Shown piece by piece: positions 33,536-42,320 of a DNA stretch of 64,000 bases. Numbering within the stretch: the stretch's first letter is position 1; every line of letters begins with the position of its first letter. A program made the position numbers and the translations under genes. Origin of the DNA: Candidatus Thorarchaeota archaeon (lineage in GTDB: Archaea; Asgardarchaeota; Thorarchaeia; Thorarchaeales; Thorarchaeaceae); NCBI GenBank assembly GCA_003345595.1, contig PRDI01000099.1:1-64000 (forward strand). Reading direction: 5' to 3'. Below the pieces are notes generated by a model. The model ran no database searches and was not told the origin of the DNA. It was given only the letters and a program-made list of their open reading frames with translations.

Positions 33536-34792
33536 CTACGTGCCTTCGGCATAGGCCGTCGCATATGCCGCCTGCTCTCGAGTGAGTCGATCGATTTTGA
33601 TGCCCATGGTTTCAAGCTTGGCTAGTGCAGTCTGCCTGTCTAGGTCCTTCGGGAACTCATAGACTGCAGGTTTCAGATTCCTCCCATTCACTGAGAGCCA
33701 GAGCATTGCATTGAGCTGGGCAGCAAAGGACAGATCCATCACTTCAGACGGATGCCCCTCTGCAGCGACGAGATTGACAAGCCTGCCTTCGCCCAAAAGG
33801 TAGAGGCGTCGCCCGTCCTTTAGCATATACTCATCAAGTGCCGGACGCACTCTCTTCTTTCCCTCACTCAGAGCTGCCAAATCGTTTGTATTGACTTCAA
33901 CGTTGTAGTGTCCAGCGTTGCCGAGGATAGCTCCGTCCTTCATCGCCTTCATGTGTTCACCAGTGATTATATCCTTCATACCAGTGGCAGTAATGAACAG
34001 GTCCCCCTCTTTTGCCGCTTGCTTCATCGGCATGACTCTGTAACCGTCCATCCGCGCCTGTAGTGCCCTGACTGGGTCTGCTTCTGTCACGACAACATCT
34101 GCGCCCAGTCCGCGCGCTCTGGTCGCGAGACCGTGTCCACAGAAGCCGTAGCCAGAAATCACAACGGTCTTACCGGCAATCAGTATCGCGGAGGCTCGCA
34201 GCACACCATCGAATGAGCTCTGTCCTGTGCCATAGACGTTGTCGAACATATGTTTCGTGTCGGCATCGTTGACGGCCATGATTGGATACTTGAGCGCTCC
34301 ATCCTCAGCCATTGCCCTGACCCTGATCACTCCAGTGGTGGTTTCTTCCGAGCCGCCATACAGCTCTGGTATCATCTCCTCATGCTTCCTATGAAGAGTG
34401 AAGATGAGGTCCGCGCCATCATCGAGTGTGAGGTTCGGACGATGCTCCAGTGTCTTTTCGATGCACCAGTAGTACTCTTCTTTGCTCAAGCCGTTCCAAG
34501 CAAAGACTGGTATGTCATTTGCAGCCATAGCGGCCGCGACCTTATCGTTGGTCGAGAGCGGGTTGCAGCCAGACCATGCGACCTCAGCGCCGGCTGCCCT
34601 CAGGGTTTCGACCAAAACTGCAGTTTCCTTGGTAACATGGAGACAACCTGAGATTCTCATTCCCTTCAGAGGTTTCTTCTCAGAGTGCTGTTTCCTCAAA
34701 TGCATGAGCACTGGCATGTGCTTTTCCGCGTAGTCAACGAGCATCCTGCCTTCTTCGGCGAGCTTGATGTCCCTGACCTTATAGTCCACCAT
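33536..34792 (-). CDS. ahcY: S-adenosylhomocysteine hydrolase
   Basis: Splits S-adenosylhomocysteine into adenosine and homocysteine, removing the by-product of methyltransfer. Motifs: SGCLHVTKETAVLVETL at the N-terminus, NDADTKHMFDNVYGTGQSSFDG (catalytic Lys/Asp region), the NAD-binding GYGFCGHGLATRARGLGADV, and EGRLVNLVAAEGHPSEVMD near the C-terminus. At about 418 residues it is of the short archaeal/bacterial type, lacking the long plant/animal insertion. The ATG at 34792 is preferred over the TTG at 34804. Divergent from a tandem Lrp regulator, which could control it. Confidence 0.93.
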   Translation of the reverse strand: MVDYKVRDIKLAEEGRMLVDYAEKHMPVLMHLRKQHSEKKPLKGMRISGCLHVTKETAVLVETLRAAGAEVAWSGCNPLSTNDKVAAAMAANDIPVFAWNGLSKEEYYWCIEKTLEHRPNLTLDDGADLIFTLHRKHEEMIPELYGGSEETTTGVIRVRAMAEDGALKYPIMAVNDADTKHMFDNVYGTGQSSFDGVLRASAILIAGKTVVISGYGFCGHGLATRARGLGADVVVTEADPVRALQARMDGYRVMPMKQAAKEGDLFITATGMKDIITGEHMKAMKDGAILGNAGHYNVEVNTNDLAALSEGKKRVRPALDEYMLKDGRRLYLLGEGRLVNLVAAEGHPSEVMDLSFAAQLNAMLWLSVNGRNLKPAVYEFPKDLDRQTALAKLETMGIKIDRLTREQAAYATAYAEGT

Positions 34793-34822
34793 ATGATTCA
34801 CCAAACATGAGCCGGAGTATGA

Positions 34823-34830
34823 CTTATATG
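34823..34830. promoter_or_regulatory. TATA box in the ahcY/Lrp divergent promoter
   Basis: CTTATATG lies 31-38 bases beyond the ahcY ATG and 48-55 bases before the regulator's ATG at 34878. It could serve either or both directions. Confidence 0.45.
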
Positions 34831-34877
34831 AATGCTACATCCACTTGTCGCATACAAAGCATCATGTTGGCTTGCGA

Positions 34878-35816
34878 ATGTCCCATTCTATCACGGAAGG
34901 CGAATCATCTCTTCTGAGGCTGCTGCTGAAGAGCTCTCGCTCGACCACGGATTACTTGGGCGACCAGCTTGGCAAGAGCCGCAACTGGATCACTCGCATG
35001 ATGAAACGCCTAGCAGAGAAACATGTCATAATGGCATACGTCACTGTGTTTGACCCGGCCCAAGTCTTCAGTGAGAAAAGCACTGTTCTCCTGATCAAGA
35101 CAAATCCACGGGAGCTCAGGCTGAGCAAAGCACTTCTAGAATTGCCAGAACTCGAATCGCTTGATGGTATCTCTGGAGAACACTCTCTGCATGGGCTCCT
35201 CAGATTCAGGAGTCCAGCAGGATTCGATGCGTTTCTCAACAGAATCGATCGAATGCTTGCCATTTCAGACTCCCGGACTTACAAGCTGGTTCAGGTTCTG
35301 GCCACATACAAGACTCGCGGTTTTGTCATCGATAAGCCGCAATCGAAACAGCCACCTCTTACAACAAGCGAGCTGGATCTGATACGGGTCATCTATAGAC
35401 AGTCACCCTCGGATGAGTTTCCGATGCCCCTGTCACAGGAGGAGATAGGCCACAGGATGGACCCAAAGTTGAGCCAGCCTGCCGTGTCGAGAATAATGAA
35501 GCGTCTTCAGGAGAGAAGCACAATCGTAGGCTACACTGTCGATATCAGCTTTGGGCATGTGGGGCTGCCCGTCAAGTTCTTCCTACAAATCAAGACTCGT
35601 CCGGGCACAATAGCTGAAACCGCACGCTATGTGAGCAGAATGGACGAAGTCTGGGACCTGCACAGGACCAGTGAGGACTTCAGCTTGTTTGCAACAGTGC
35701 GCACAGAGAATGTCGACCACTACAATAGATTTCTGAAGAACCTATACAACAACGAGTCTGTTCTTGACACTCAATCACAGGTTTCACTTGAGGAATGGTT
35801 TGTTCCTGTGAGATAG
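34878..35816 (+). CDS. Tandem Lrp/AsnC-type transcriptional regulator
   Basis: A 312-residue protein with two Lrp units in one chain. The first HTH (EGESSLLRLLLKSSRSTTDYLGDQLGKSRNWITRMM) is followed by a RAM-like domain (VLLIKTNPRELRLSKALLELPEL). The second HTH is at about residue 165 (LSQEEIGHRMDPKLSQPAVSRIM), with its own RAM-like domain (KFFLQIKTRPGTIAETARYVSRM). This is a covalent Lrp dimer, similar in plan to the regulator at 4485. The ATG at 34878 fits the TATA box; the track's TTG at 34845 is probably in the leader. Divergent from ahcY. Confidence 0.8.
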   Translation: MSHSITEGESSLLRLLLKSSRSTTDYLGDQLGKSRNWITRMMKRLAEKHVIMAYVTVFDPAQVFSEKSTVLLIKTNPRELRLSKALLELPELESLDGISGEHSLHGLLRFRSPAGFDAFLNRIDRMLAISDSRTYKLVQVLATYKTRGFVIDKPQSKQPPLTTSELDLIRVIYRQSPSDEFPMPLSQEEIGHRMDPKLSQPAVSRIMKRLQERSTIVGYTVDISFGHVGLPVKFFLQIKTRPGTIAETARYVSRMDEVWDLHRTSEDFSLFATVRTENVDHYNRFLKNLYNNESVLDTQSQVSLEEWFVPVR

Positions 35817-36411
35817 CACAAGTGTCGTCCCGCTGGAAGTCCCTCAGAATGAAGGGAAAGGCCATATCGGTTCTCTCGTGATGTGCGAGTGTGATGAGCC
35901 ATTAGAGGAGGAGGACATTGAAGTTCGATCCACTCTTCATAGGATTCTACTACCTTGAATCCTGACGGCCCTCTTCCTGACGCTTCTCTCGATGTCGCGC
36001 CGCGATAGCTCTGGCTCCACGAAGACATATGGATGGGGGTCAATTACGGCTTTCCTCACCGGTGGAGTCTCCTTCAGTGCTTTATCGCAAAGTCTTGGGA
36101 ACCACATTGGTACTATCGGTGGCTACTTCCTGATTCTTCTTGAAGTGTTCCAGTACTACTTTGACAGGCTGAAAAGTCGACGGGGCACGAAGGGAGTTTT
36201 TCACACTACCGGCCGGCATCCAGTCCAAACTAGGATGAACCAAGGTGGCTTGTGAAGTTCAGTTTTGTGAAGCAGGATTCTTCTGCAGGGGCACTCTCCG
36301 AAGTTGAGCACACGTTCACCGAAACAAGGATGCTAATGGAGGCCTTGACAGTCCCGCACTGACCTGTTCTGCATACACTCCCGGACATGTGTACCTTCGG
36401 TGTTTTATCCA
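35817..36411. other. Mostly gene-poor stretch
   Basis: Between the tandem Lrp gene and the DUF4184 gene. It contains one plausible small membrane ORF (listed separately). A 36-codon frame starts with a GTG at 36252 overlapping that ORF's TGA (KFSFVKQDSSAGALSEVEH) and might be a second tiny gene or a remnant. Nothing else is convincing. Confidence 0.4.
35992..36255 (+). CDS. Possible small membrane protein
   Basis: An 87-codon ORF with a basic N-terminus (MSRRDSSGSTK), a hydrophobic stretch (ITAFLTGGVSFSALS, then GTIGGYFLILLEVFQYYF) and a basic tail. It resembles a one- or two-span small membrane protein. No family is recognised, no clear promoter is seen and codon patterns are not decisive, so it may be a chance frame. 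Confidence 0.35.
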   Translation: MSRRDSSGSTKTYGWGSITAFLTGGVSFSALSQSLGNHIGTIGGYFLILLEVFQYYFDRLKSRRGTKGVFHTTGRHPVQTRMNQGGL

Positions 36412-37011
36412 TCATTGAATAGGCTCGTTCGAGGAAGCGGATGACTCTCCTAACAGCATGTTAGTCCAGAGTGAATGTCTGCATTTCCAGGCGATACCTA
36501 GCAATGCTACTAGCATCACTGAGCTCACCAGAGAGTTTGCAAGAGCAAACCCTGCCTGCAGATCACCCTCTGGTGCCAAAAGCAAGACGAGTATGCCAAC
36601 TATTGTGTACGGGTCTATCCAAGGCCACAGAACCGGATTGAACCAGTGCATGGGCAGGTCAAGTGCAAGGTGGCCGAGCAGACCGACCAGGCATGACAAG
36701 TACAGAGCTGTGCCCAATGAGCAAGCTTTGTTCAGCCCGAGTCGCTCAACTCGGAATATGTTGGCAACCAGAGGGGGATACAGATAGTGCGTTATGAGCA
36801 CTGAGAGGAGCATTCCGAGAGTGAGCAGGCCCAAGAGACTGTGCAGAATCAGGTGATCAGGAACTCCACGATCGAAGACCCACAAGATGGGCACCTCAAT
36901 GTCTGGTATGAATGAGCCCACAATTAGGCCGGGTAATGGTAATCTTCCTTGCAGCCTGTGTAGACCATATGCAACTGGATAATGTAAAGGCGTTAGCGGC
37001 ACTGCGGTCAC
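36412..37011 (-). CDS. DUF4184 family membrane protein
   Basis: A 199-residue membrane protein. The N-terminus PLTPLHYPVAYGLHRL...LPGLIVGSFIPDIEVPIL matches the DUF4184 signature as I remember it, related to YdjM/phospholipase-C-like metal-dependent membrane hydrolases. Conserved His/Asp residues (LHYP, IPDIE, LHSLLG, LGHLALDLPMHW) could bind a metal at the membrane face. About five helices. Function unknown; divergent from the carbonic anhydrase gene. Confidence 0.75.
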   Translation of the reverse strand: MTAVPLTPLHYPVAYGLHRLQGRLPLPGLIVGSFIPDIEVPILWVFDRGVPDHLILHSLLGLLTLGMLLSVLITHYLYPPLVANIFRVERLGLNKACSLGTALYLSCLVGLLGHLALDLPMHWFNPVLWPWIDPYTIVGILVLLLAPEGDLQAGFALANSLVSSVMLVALLGIAWKCRHSLWTNMLLGESSASSNEPIQ

Positions 37012-37108
37012 CTAGCCTGACACTTGCGTAACATCCTGAAATGAATAACTGGGACAGTCCTCAAGAGTCTTATAGAGCATGCGCCTCAGTACCGTTGGTG
37101 CCAGAGCG

Positions 37109-37642
37109 ATGGGCCTGTACAGATTTGATGGTAAGATGCCAAAGATACACCCGGGCGCATATGTTTCTCCTCGAGCAGCAGTCATTGGAGATGTTGAGAT
37201 TGGGGATGGAGCCAGCGTCTGGGAGTTTGCTGTGATTCGAGGGGATATGAACAAGATACGAGTTGGCAAGAACACTTCCATACAGGACAACTGCACAGTT
37301 CATGCCACATTCACTGAACCGACTACCATAGGCAATCTTGTGACTGCAGGTCACAACTCAGTGATCCATGCGTGTGAGATAGGTGACAACGTCGTTGTTG
37401 GCATCGGTGCGATAGTTCTCAATGGTGCCAAGGTTGGAAGCGGCAGCGTCATAGGTGCAGGTGCTGTTGTTACGGAAAACACGTTGGTCCCTGAGAATTC
37501 ATTGGTACTGGGAATACCCGGCAAGGTTGTGAAGGAAGTCTCAGCTGACATGCACGAAACCTTCACGACCAACGCAGAGCTCTACATTGAGCTTGGAAGG
37601 AAGCATAAAGAGGAATTGGAGCGGTCCAAGAAGAGCAAGTAG
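37109..37642 (+). CDS. Gamma-class carbonic anhydrase/left-handed beta-helix protein
   Basis: About 177 residues of hexapeptide repeats forming a left-handed beta helix. The gamma-CA metal ligands can be placed at TVHATF, VTAGHNSVIHACEIG (two His five residues apart), and the catalytic-site RGDMNKIRVGKNTSIQDNC. It is of the Cam/CaiE/YrdA type: hydration of CO2 is possible, though many short members are inactive or act on other compounds. The ATG at 37109 fits a TATA-like CTTATAGA about 30 bases upstream, better than the ORF start at 37079. Confidence 0.85.
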   Translation: MGLYRFDGKMPKIHPGAYVSPRAAVIGDVEIGDGASVWEFAVIRGDMNKIRVGKNTSIQDNCTVHATFTEPTTIGNLVTAGHNSVIHACEIGDNVVVGIGAIVLNGAKVGSGSVIGAGAVVTENTLVPENSLVLGIPGKVVKEVSADMHETFTTNAELYIELGRKHKEELERSKKSK

Positions 37643-37821
37643 AGGAATCGCCGCCTGCTACAGGCATGCCTCTATTCATTCACGCGGCCATGCCTGCTCT
37701 TTGGTCAACAGAGGGGCCCGTTTTCTCAAGGTTCAGTAAGTAATCAAGCTGAAATCAGAAGCCTCTACCACGATTGGGTTTTTGCCAGAGCGCTACGTAA
37801 GGAGGCATGGGAAATTGGAAG

Positions 37822-37853
37822 AAAAACGAGGAACGGGGCACACGTAGCCCCGT
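37822..37853 (-). terminator. Hairpin plus T-tract terminator of the acyl-CoA ligase gene
   Basis: On the minus strand, 8 bases after the ligase stop, ACGGGGC and GCCCCGT form a 7-pair GC stem with a 7-base loop, followed by CCTCGTTTTTCTTCC. GC hairpin and T-rich tail together look like an intrinsic terminator. The rest of the 218-base gap down to the carbonic anhydrase gene holds nothing I can name. Confidence 0.6.
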
Positions 37854-37860
37854 CCGACAT

Positions 37861-39618
37861 CTAGGCCTTGATGCCTTTCTTGTCGAGTTCCTTCTTCCGG
37901 AGCTCTCGTCTGAGTACTTTGCCCACTTGGCTCAAGGGTAGTGACTCCACAAACTCGATTTCTTTGGGTCTCTTGTATCCTGCCAGTCTACTCTTCGCCC
38001 ACTCAAGAATCTCATCTGGAGTTGCGGTCTGTCCCGGTTTCAAGACCACGAAGGCCTTGACGTACTCATCACCCGGGTCATCTTTCTTGGGCACACCAAT
38101 GACAGCAGCCATGGCTATCTTGGGGTGCTCATAGAGCGCGTCCTCAATCTCACGCGGATAGGCCTTGAGCCCTCCTGCGTTGATCATTTCCTTCTTCCGA
38201 TCGCTGATGATGGTGAAGCCCTCATTGTCCATGTAGCCAATGTCACCTGTGAGGAAGAAACGCTTCCCACCTATGGTTCTGAAGACCTCCTCAGTTTCCT
38301 TCGGTTTGTTCCAGTATCCTTTCATCACTTGAGGGCCGCTGACAGCAATCTCTCCCTTCTCACCTATTGGCATCTCCTTCATGCCAGTTTCGACGTCGAG
38401 TATCTTGCAGATGGTGTCAGGTATTGGCAGTCCAATGGATCCAAACTTGCGGTCTCGCCGGTTTGTCGGGTTGATGTGTGTGACTGGCGAGGTCTCAGTG
38501 AGCCCGTAGCCTTCGAAGAGGATTGCACCAGTGGCTTCCTCGAATTTCTTGGCCAGCTCAGGAGGCAATGGTGCTGCTCCGGAACTGCATACCTTGATGG
38601 ACCTCAGATTGTACTTCTTGACGTCGGGATGGTTGACAACTCCCGCATAGAGTGCCGGCACGCAGTTGAATATGGTTCCCTTGTATTCTTGCAAGTCCTT
38701 CAGGAGCGCGGTCATCGGGGGTTTCCCGGCTCTGGGGTCTGGGATACAGACGATCCTAGACGAGAGGTATGTCCCCATTAGCATAGTCAGCGTCAAGCCG
38801 TAGCTGTGGTACCATGGCAGAGCTCCTACAAAGACTTCGTCCATCTCCTGGATCTTCGGAGGCGCCTTGATGTCTTCAGGCGACAGGTTCACCCACTCAT
38901 AGACCTGATGCACGTTGGAAACCAAGTTACTGTGCGTCAGTGCTGCACCCTTGGGGGTGCCAGTAGTCCCGCCGGTGTACAGGATCAGGGCCACATCGTC
39001 GGGGTTGACCTTGACGTCTGGCGGCTTAGGTTCCGATTTGGCAATGACATCATCGTAGAAGAATGTCACGTCGGCTTGATACGAGGGACTTTTCGGAATC
39101 TTACCAAGAGCGCCGCCGAGCACTGCCTTGGCTTTCGGCAAGAACGACTTGACGCTGCAAACGACTACAGTCTTGACATCTGTCCCCTTGATGGCCTCGT
39201 AGCACGTTGGTGTGAATGTCGGATGGTCAAGCACAAAGACGGCAGTTGCACCTGAGTCCTTGAGCTGGAAATTCAGTTCCGCCACCTTGTACATCGGGTT
39301 ACAGGTCACGACGGTTGCTCCAGCTTTCAGTCCGCCGAAGAACACAGCCGGGAAGTGGGGCACATTCGGCAGGAAGAGGGCCACCCTGTCGCCCTTCTTG
39401 ATGCCTCGGGATGCGAGGAAGTTCGCAATCCTGTTGGCGTGATCACGGATCTCGGCATACGTCTTCGAGGCGCCCTCGAACAACGTGTAGGGCCGAGTTC
39501 CATTCTTGTCTGCTGCTTTGTCCAGCATGGCATAGATTGGCTCTTTCGGATAGTCCAGTTTCTTGCGGGCTTCCTTTGGCCACTTGAACTTGTACCAGAG
39601 ATAGGTTTCTTCTACCAA
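37861..39618 (-). CDS. Long-chain acyl-CoA ligase (AMP-forming)
   Basis: A 585-residue adenylate-forming enzyme that activates a carboxylic acid with ATP and CoA. The P-loop is LILYTGGTTGTPKGAAL, the adenine-binding motif is FEGYGLTETSPV, and the hinge is YMDNEGFTIISDRKKEMI with catalytic Lys in YKRPKEIEFVESLPLSQVGKVLRREL. It is closest in feel to FadD-type long-chain ligases. TTG start at 39618. A terminator hairpin follows the stop. It could feed acyl-CoA to the dehydrogenase at 17918 or the dehydratase cassette next door, but co-function is inferred only. Confidence 0.9.
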   Translation of the reverse strand: MVEETYLWYKFKWPKEARKKLDYPKEPIYAMLDKAADKNGTRPYTLFEGASKTYAEIRDHANRIANFLASRGIKKGDRVALFLPNVPHFPAVFFGGLKAGATVVTCNPMYKVAELNFQLKDSGATAVFVLDHPTFTPTCYEAIKGTDVKTVVVCSVKSFLPKAKAVLGGALGKIPKSPSYQADVTFFYDDVIAKSEPKPPDVKVNPDDVALILYTGGTTGTPKGAALTHSNLVSNVHQVYEWVNLSPEDIKAPPKIQEMDEVFVGALPWYHSYGLTLTMLMGTYLSSRIVCIPDPRAGKPPMTALLKDLQEYKGTIFNCVPALYAGVVNHPDVKKYNLRSIKVCSSGAAPLPPELAKKFEEATGAILFEGYGLTETSPVTHINPTNRRDRKFGSIGLPIPDTICKILDVETGMKEMPIGEKGEIAVSGPQVMKGYWNKPKETEEVFRTIGGKRFFLTGDIGYMDNEGFTIISDRKKEMINAGGLKAYPREIEDALYEHPKIAMAAVIGVPKKDDPGDEYVKAFVVLKPGQTATPDEILEWAKSRLAGYKRPKEIEFVESLPLSQVGKVLRRELRKKELDKKGIKA

Positions 39619-39708
39619 TCTAAACTCACTCCACTACTCTCTCTTGAGGATTCTTGACTCCGAGTAGCAGTCAAAGACTGTTTGCGCCTACACGTTCGTG
39701 ACTGATAT

Positions 39709-39725
39709 CTCTTCTGTCAGAAGAG
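39709..39725. repeat. Inverted repeat between ligase and dehydratase operons
   Basis: CTCTTCT-GTC-AGAAGAG is a perfect 7-base inverted repeat in the 252-base divergent promoter region (39619-39870). It could be a regulator site for either operon. The rest of the gap shows no gene. Confidence 0.3.
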
Positions 39726-39870
39726 GAACTGGCCTCAGACCGCAACATGCTCAATCTACGCTCCCCGGCTCTCCGATGGTCCAGATAGCACAACAGATAA
39801 GATGTGCCATGACGAACCATTCCTGTATTTGATGTTGTCACACGAAAGCCAATGACCGGGGATCGCCGAT

Positions 39871-41079
39871 TTGAGCTATGAGCAAGTAACCGTACAGTCC
39901 AATAGTCAGACGTTGAAGCCCACAGTGACAGACCGACTCACAATGGGCTATGTCTACCCACATGCCCCATTGGAGATCATCATGGCACATGGCCTGACTC
40001 CAACTCTGGTCCGCGCTCGACCAGGGATTGCTGGTGCGTTTGAAGCCAGTCTCCAGACGTTTGCCTGTTCCTATACCAGGAATCTGTTCAGTCAGCGCGC
40101 TAACGATCAAATGCCCGCCTCATCAGCACTCCTGTTTCCAGGCAACACGTGCGATTCTCTCCTGAACGTGGGTGATATCTGGCGTGTCCGCTTTCCTGAC
40201 GACATCATATTTCGGCTCACGTATCCTGCAGCGAATCAGGGCGAAGCAGCAGTCCACTATCTTGCAGACGAACTGAGAAGCCTGAGCCAGTCAATAGAAG
40301 CAGCATTTGGTCGCCCTTTCTCTGAGGAGGAATTCAGGGATGCTGCAGGTCTGACTCGGCAGTTTCGCAGTGCAGCCCAGTTCCTTTATGCAGCAAGGGT
40401 CGTAAGCCCTCAGGTACTCCGGTACTCTAAGCTGGCTGCACTGATACATACCTTTCTTCTGTCGCCTGACCAGAAGTCAGCTAACGAGATCACGAATGCG
40501 TCCACACAGGTTCAACGAGCCCTGGCTCGGTCGAGGCTTCTAGATTCTGCAAAGAAGATTCAGGAGCAACTGATCAAAAGGCATCTTACACCAGCGGCCC
40601 TCCCTCACGGTGCCAAGTCACCTCGAATCGCTATTGCAGGCGGCATGATTGATCCCGGTGCCATTGTTGCACTCTTCAACGCTGCGGGTATTCCTGAGGA
40701 TGCACTCGTTATGGATCTTTTCTCGTTCGGCTTCAAGACCGTGTTCACTCCACCCTGTGAAGTGGGACGAGACCCATTCGACAGCGTTGCAAGGTCTATC
40801 CTAGCATCACCCCTAGAACCAACCCAGGAGGGACTAGGAGTGCGTCTAGCTTTTCTGAAGGATGTCGTCACCAATCTGGCCGTCGATGGTCTAATCGTCT
40901 GTGAACAGTCCTTCTGCGACCCCGATGAATTCGAGGCGCCAAGTCTTGAGGCGGAGGCCTCTAAGTCAGGAGTGGCCGTGATGAGGCTCCCCATCGACCC
41001 CGAACTCTCAGACCGGGAGCGGCTGGGAGTTCGCCTTCAGAGCTTCCTCGAAACTATCAGTCCTAGGAGTGGGAGGTGA
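39871..41079 (+). CDS. 2-hydroxyacyl-CoA dehydratase/benzoyl-CoA reductase-type subunit A
   Basis: A 402-residue subunit of the HgdAB/BcrBC family, which binds a [4Fe-4S] cluster and carries out radical dehydration of 2-hydroxyacyl-CoA or ring reduction. Candidate cluster ligands are in FACSYTRNL (near residue 66), FPGNTCDSLL (near 92) and CEQSFCDPDEF (near 350). The middle is a helical domain. TTG start. Its stop overlaps the GTG start of the next gene by four bases (GTGA), so the two subunits are made together, as expected for the heterodimer. Confidence 0.85.
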   Translation: MSYEQVTVQSNSQTLKPTVTDRLTMGYVYPHAPLEIIMAHGLTPTLVRARPGIAGAFEASLQTFACSYTRNLFSQRANDQMPASSALLFPGNTCDSLLNVGDIWRVRFPDDIIFRLTYPAANQGEAAVHYLADELRSLSQSIEAAFGRPFSEEEFRDAAGLTRQFRSAAQFLYAARVVSPQVLRYSKLAALIHTFLLSPDQKSANEITNASTQVQRALARSRLLDSAKKIQEQLIKRHLTPAALPHGAKSPRIAIAGGMIDPGAIVALFNAAGIPEDALVMDLFSFGFKTVFTPPCEVGRDPFDSVARSILASPLEPTQEGLGVRLAFLKDVVTNLAVDGLIVCEQSFCDPDEFEAPSLEAEASKSGVAVMRLPIDPELSDRERLGVRLQSFLETISPRSGR

Positions 41080-42308
41080 CAACATTGGGACAGGAAGAAC
41101 GACATACTGAAGAGAAAGTGTACAGGCAGCTTCGCGCCAATTCACTACTCCAAGAGATCATGTTGCGCTACATGATGGAAGGCCAAGCCGCCAGTGAACA
41201 GGGCAAGCTGGCATGGGTTACGTCTGGCTTCCCCGTAGAGATTCCAGTGACAATGGGCGTCAATGTCAGTTACCCCGAGCAATACGGGGCTATCATCGGC
41301 TCACAGAAGGTTGGTCCGGAGATCTGCGGGTTTGCCGAAGAGTTGGGTTACTCCCAAGAGCTCTGCTCCTATGCCCGGTCTAGCATTGGTTCTGTGCGCT
41401 ATCCTGAGAAGAGCCCGTTGGACGGGCTGCCAAAGCCCCAAGCTCTGCTTGCATGCAACAACATCTGTGGAACAGTCCTTAGGTGGTACGACGCCGTATC
41501 CCAAATGACCGGCGCGCCTGTCTTTCTGTTTGACACTCCTCCCACGGAGGGCGACCAGCCATCACACCACAGGGAATACGTTCGCCAGAGCGTCCTGAGG
41601 CTCATTGATTTTCTTTCTCGTACCTTTCATACGTCCTTCTCAGAAGAACGCTTACGTAAGGTGGGTGAGCTATCAGGCGAAGCGATTGATCTGTGGACTC
41701 GCTCTCTGAAGGCTTGTCGCAATAGACCCAGTCCACTGAACTGCGCTGACAGGTTTCTTGCCATGGCTCCTATCGTAGCATTGCGTGGCACAGAACCGGC
41801 GATTGAGTTCTATCAGGCCCTCCTTGAGGAAGTGCAGGAACGCGTGTCGCAGGGTCTTGGAGCAATCCGAGATGAGAGAATACGTCTGCTGTGGGATGAT
41901 ATTCCTCCTTGGTTCACGATCTTCCGTTTCTTCAATGGCCTTGCAGCGAGAGGTGTCGTCTTCCCTGCAGACACTTACACTCACGCATGGTCCGGATCGC
42001 TCGCTGGTGCAGACCTGCTAGATAGTGTTGTGTCTGTCTATTCCAACGTCTACCTGAACAAGGGTCTCGAGGCCAAGGTCGACAAGATGTGCGAGTTGAT
42101 CAAGGAGTACTCACTCGATGGGTTCATCATGTTCTCAGTCCGTTCCTGCAAACGCTATTCCCTCGGGCAGCTTGTGTCAAAAGAGCTCGTCATGGAAAGG
42201 ACTGGCGTACCGGGAGTCGTGATTGAGGGTGATATGGTGGACAGTCGCCTCTTCAACGACGCACAGATTCAGACAAGGCTTGATGCGCTTCTTGAGATGT
42301 TTCTATAG
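41076..42308 (+). CDS. 2-hydroxyacyl-CoA dehydratase/benzoyl-CoA reductase-type subunit B
   Basis: A 410-residue paralogous partner of the preceding subunit. Motifs are CSYARSSIG (near residue 91), CNNICGTVLRWYD (near 127) and RSCKRYSLGQL (near 355), matching the three Cys positions that hold the cluster in HgdB/HadC-type proteins. The Ser-Cys-Lys-Arg-Tyr-Ser-Leu-Gly motif is characteristic. Substrate cannot be fixed: 2-hydroxyglutaryl-, lactoyl-, phenyllactyl-CoA or an aromatic acyl-CoA are all open. Confidence 0.85.
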   Translation: MTTLGQEERHTEEKVYRQLRANSLLQEIMLRYMMEGQAASEQGKLAWVTSGFPVEIPVTMGVNVSYPEQYGAIIGSQKVGPEICGFAEELGYSQELCSYARSSIGSVRYPEKSPLDGLPKPQALLACNNICGTVLRWYDAVSQMTGAPVFLFDTPPTEGDQPSHHREYVRQSVLRLIDFLSRTFHTSFSEERLRKVGELSGEAIDLWTRSLKACRNRPSPLNCADRFLAMAPIVALRGTEPAIEFYQALLEEVQERVSQGLGAIRDERIRLLWDDIPPWFTIFRFFNGLAARGVVFPADTYTHAWSGSLAGADLLDSVVSVYSNVYLNKGLEAKVDKMCELIKEYSLDGFIMFSVRSCKRYSLGQLVSKELVMERTGVPGVVIEGDMVDSRLFNDAQIQTRLDALLEMFL

Positions 42309-42320
42309 GGTGGCACTGAG

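Noticed and set aside
36252-36362. 36-codon frame overlapping a small membrane ORF by GTGA
   Set aside because: Reads plausibly but is too short, has no motif, and the ORF it couples to is itself doubtful.
38125-38781. 218-codon plus-strand ORF
   Set aside because: Antisense to the acyl-CoA ligase gene, no recognisable features.
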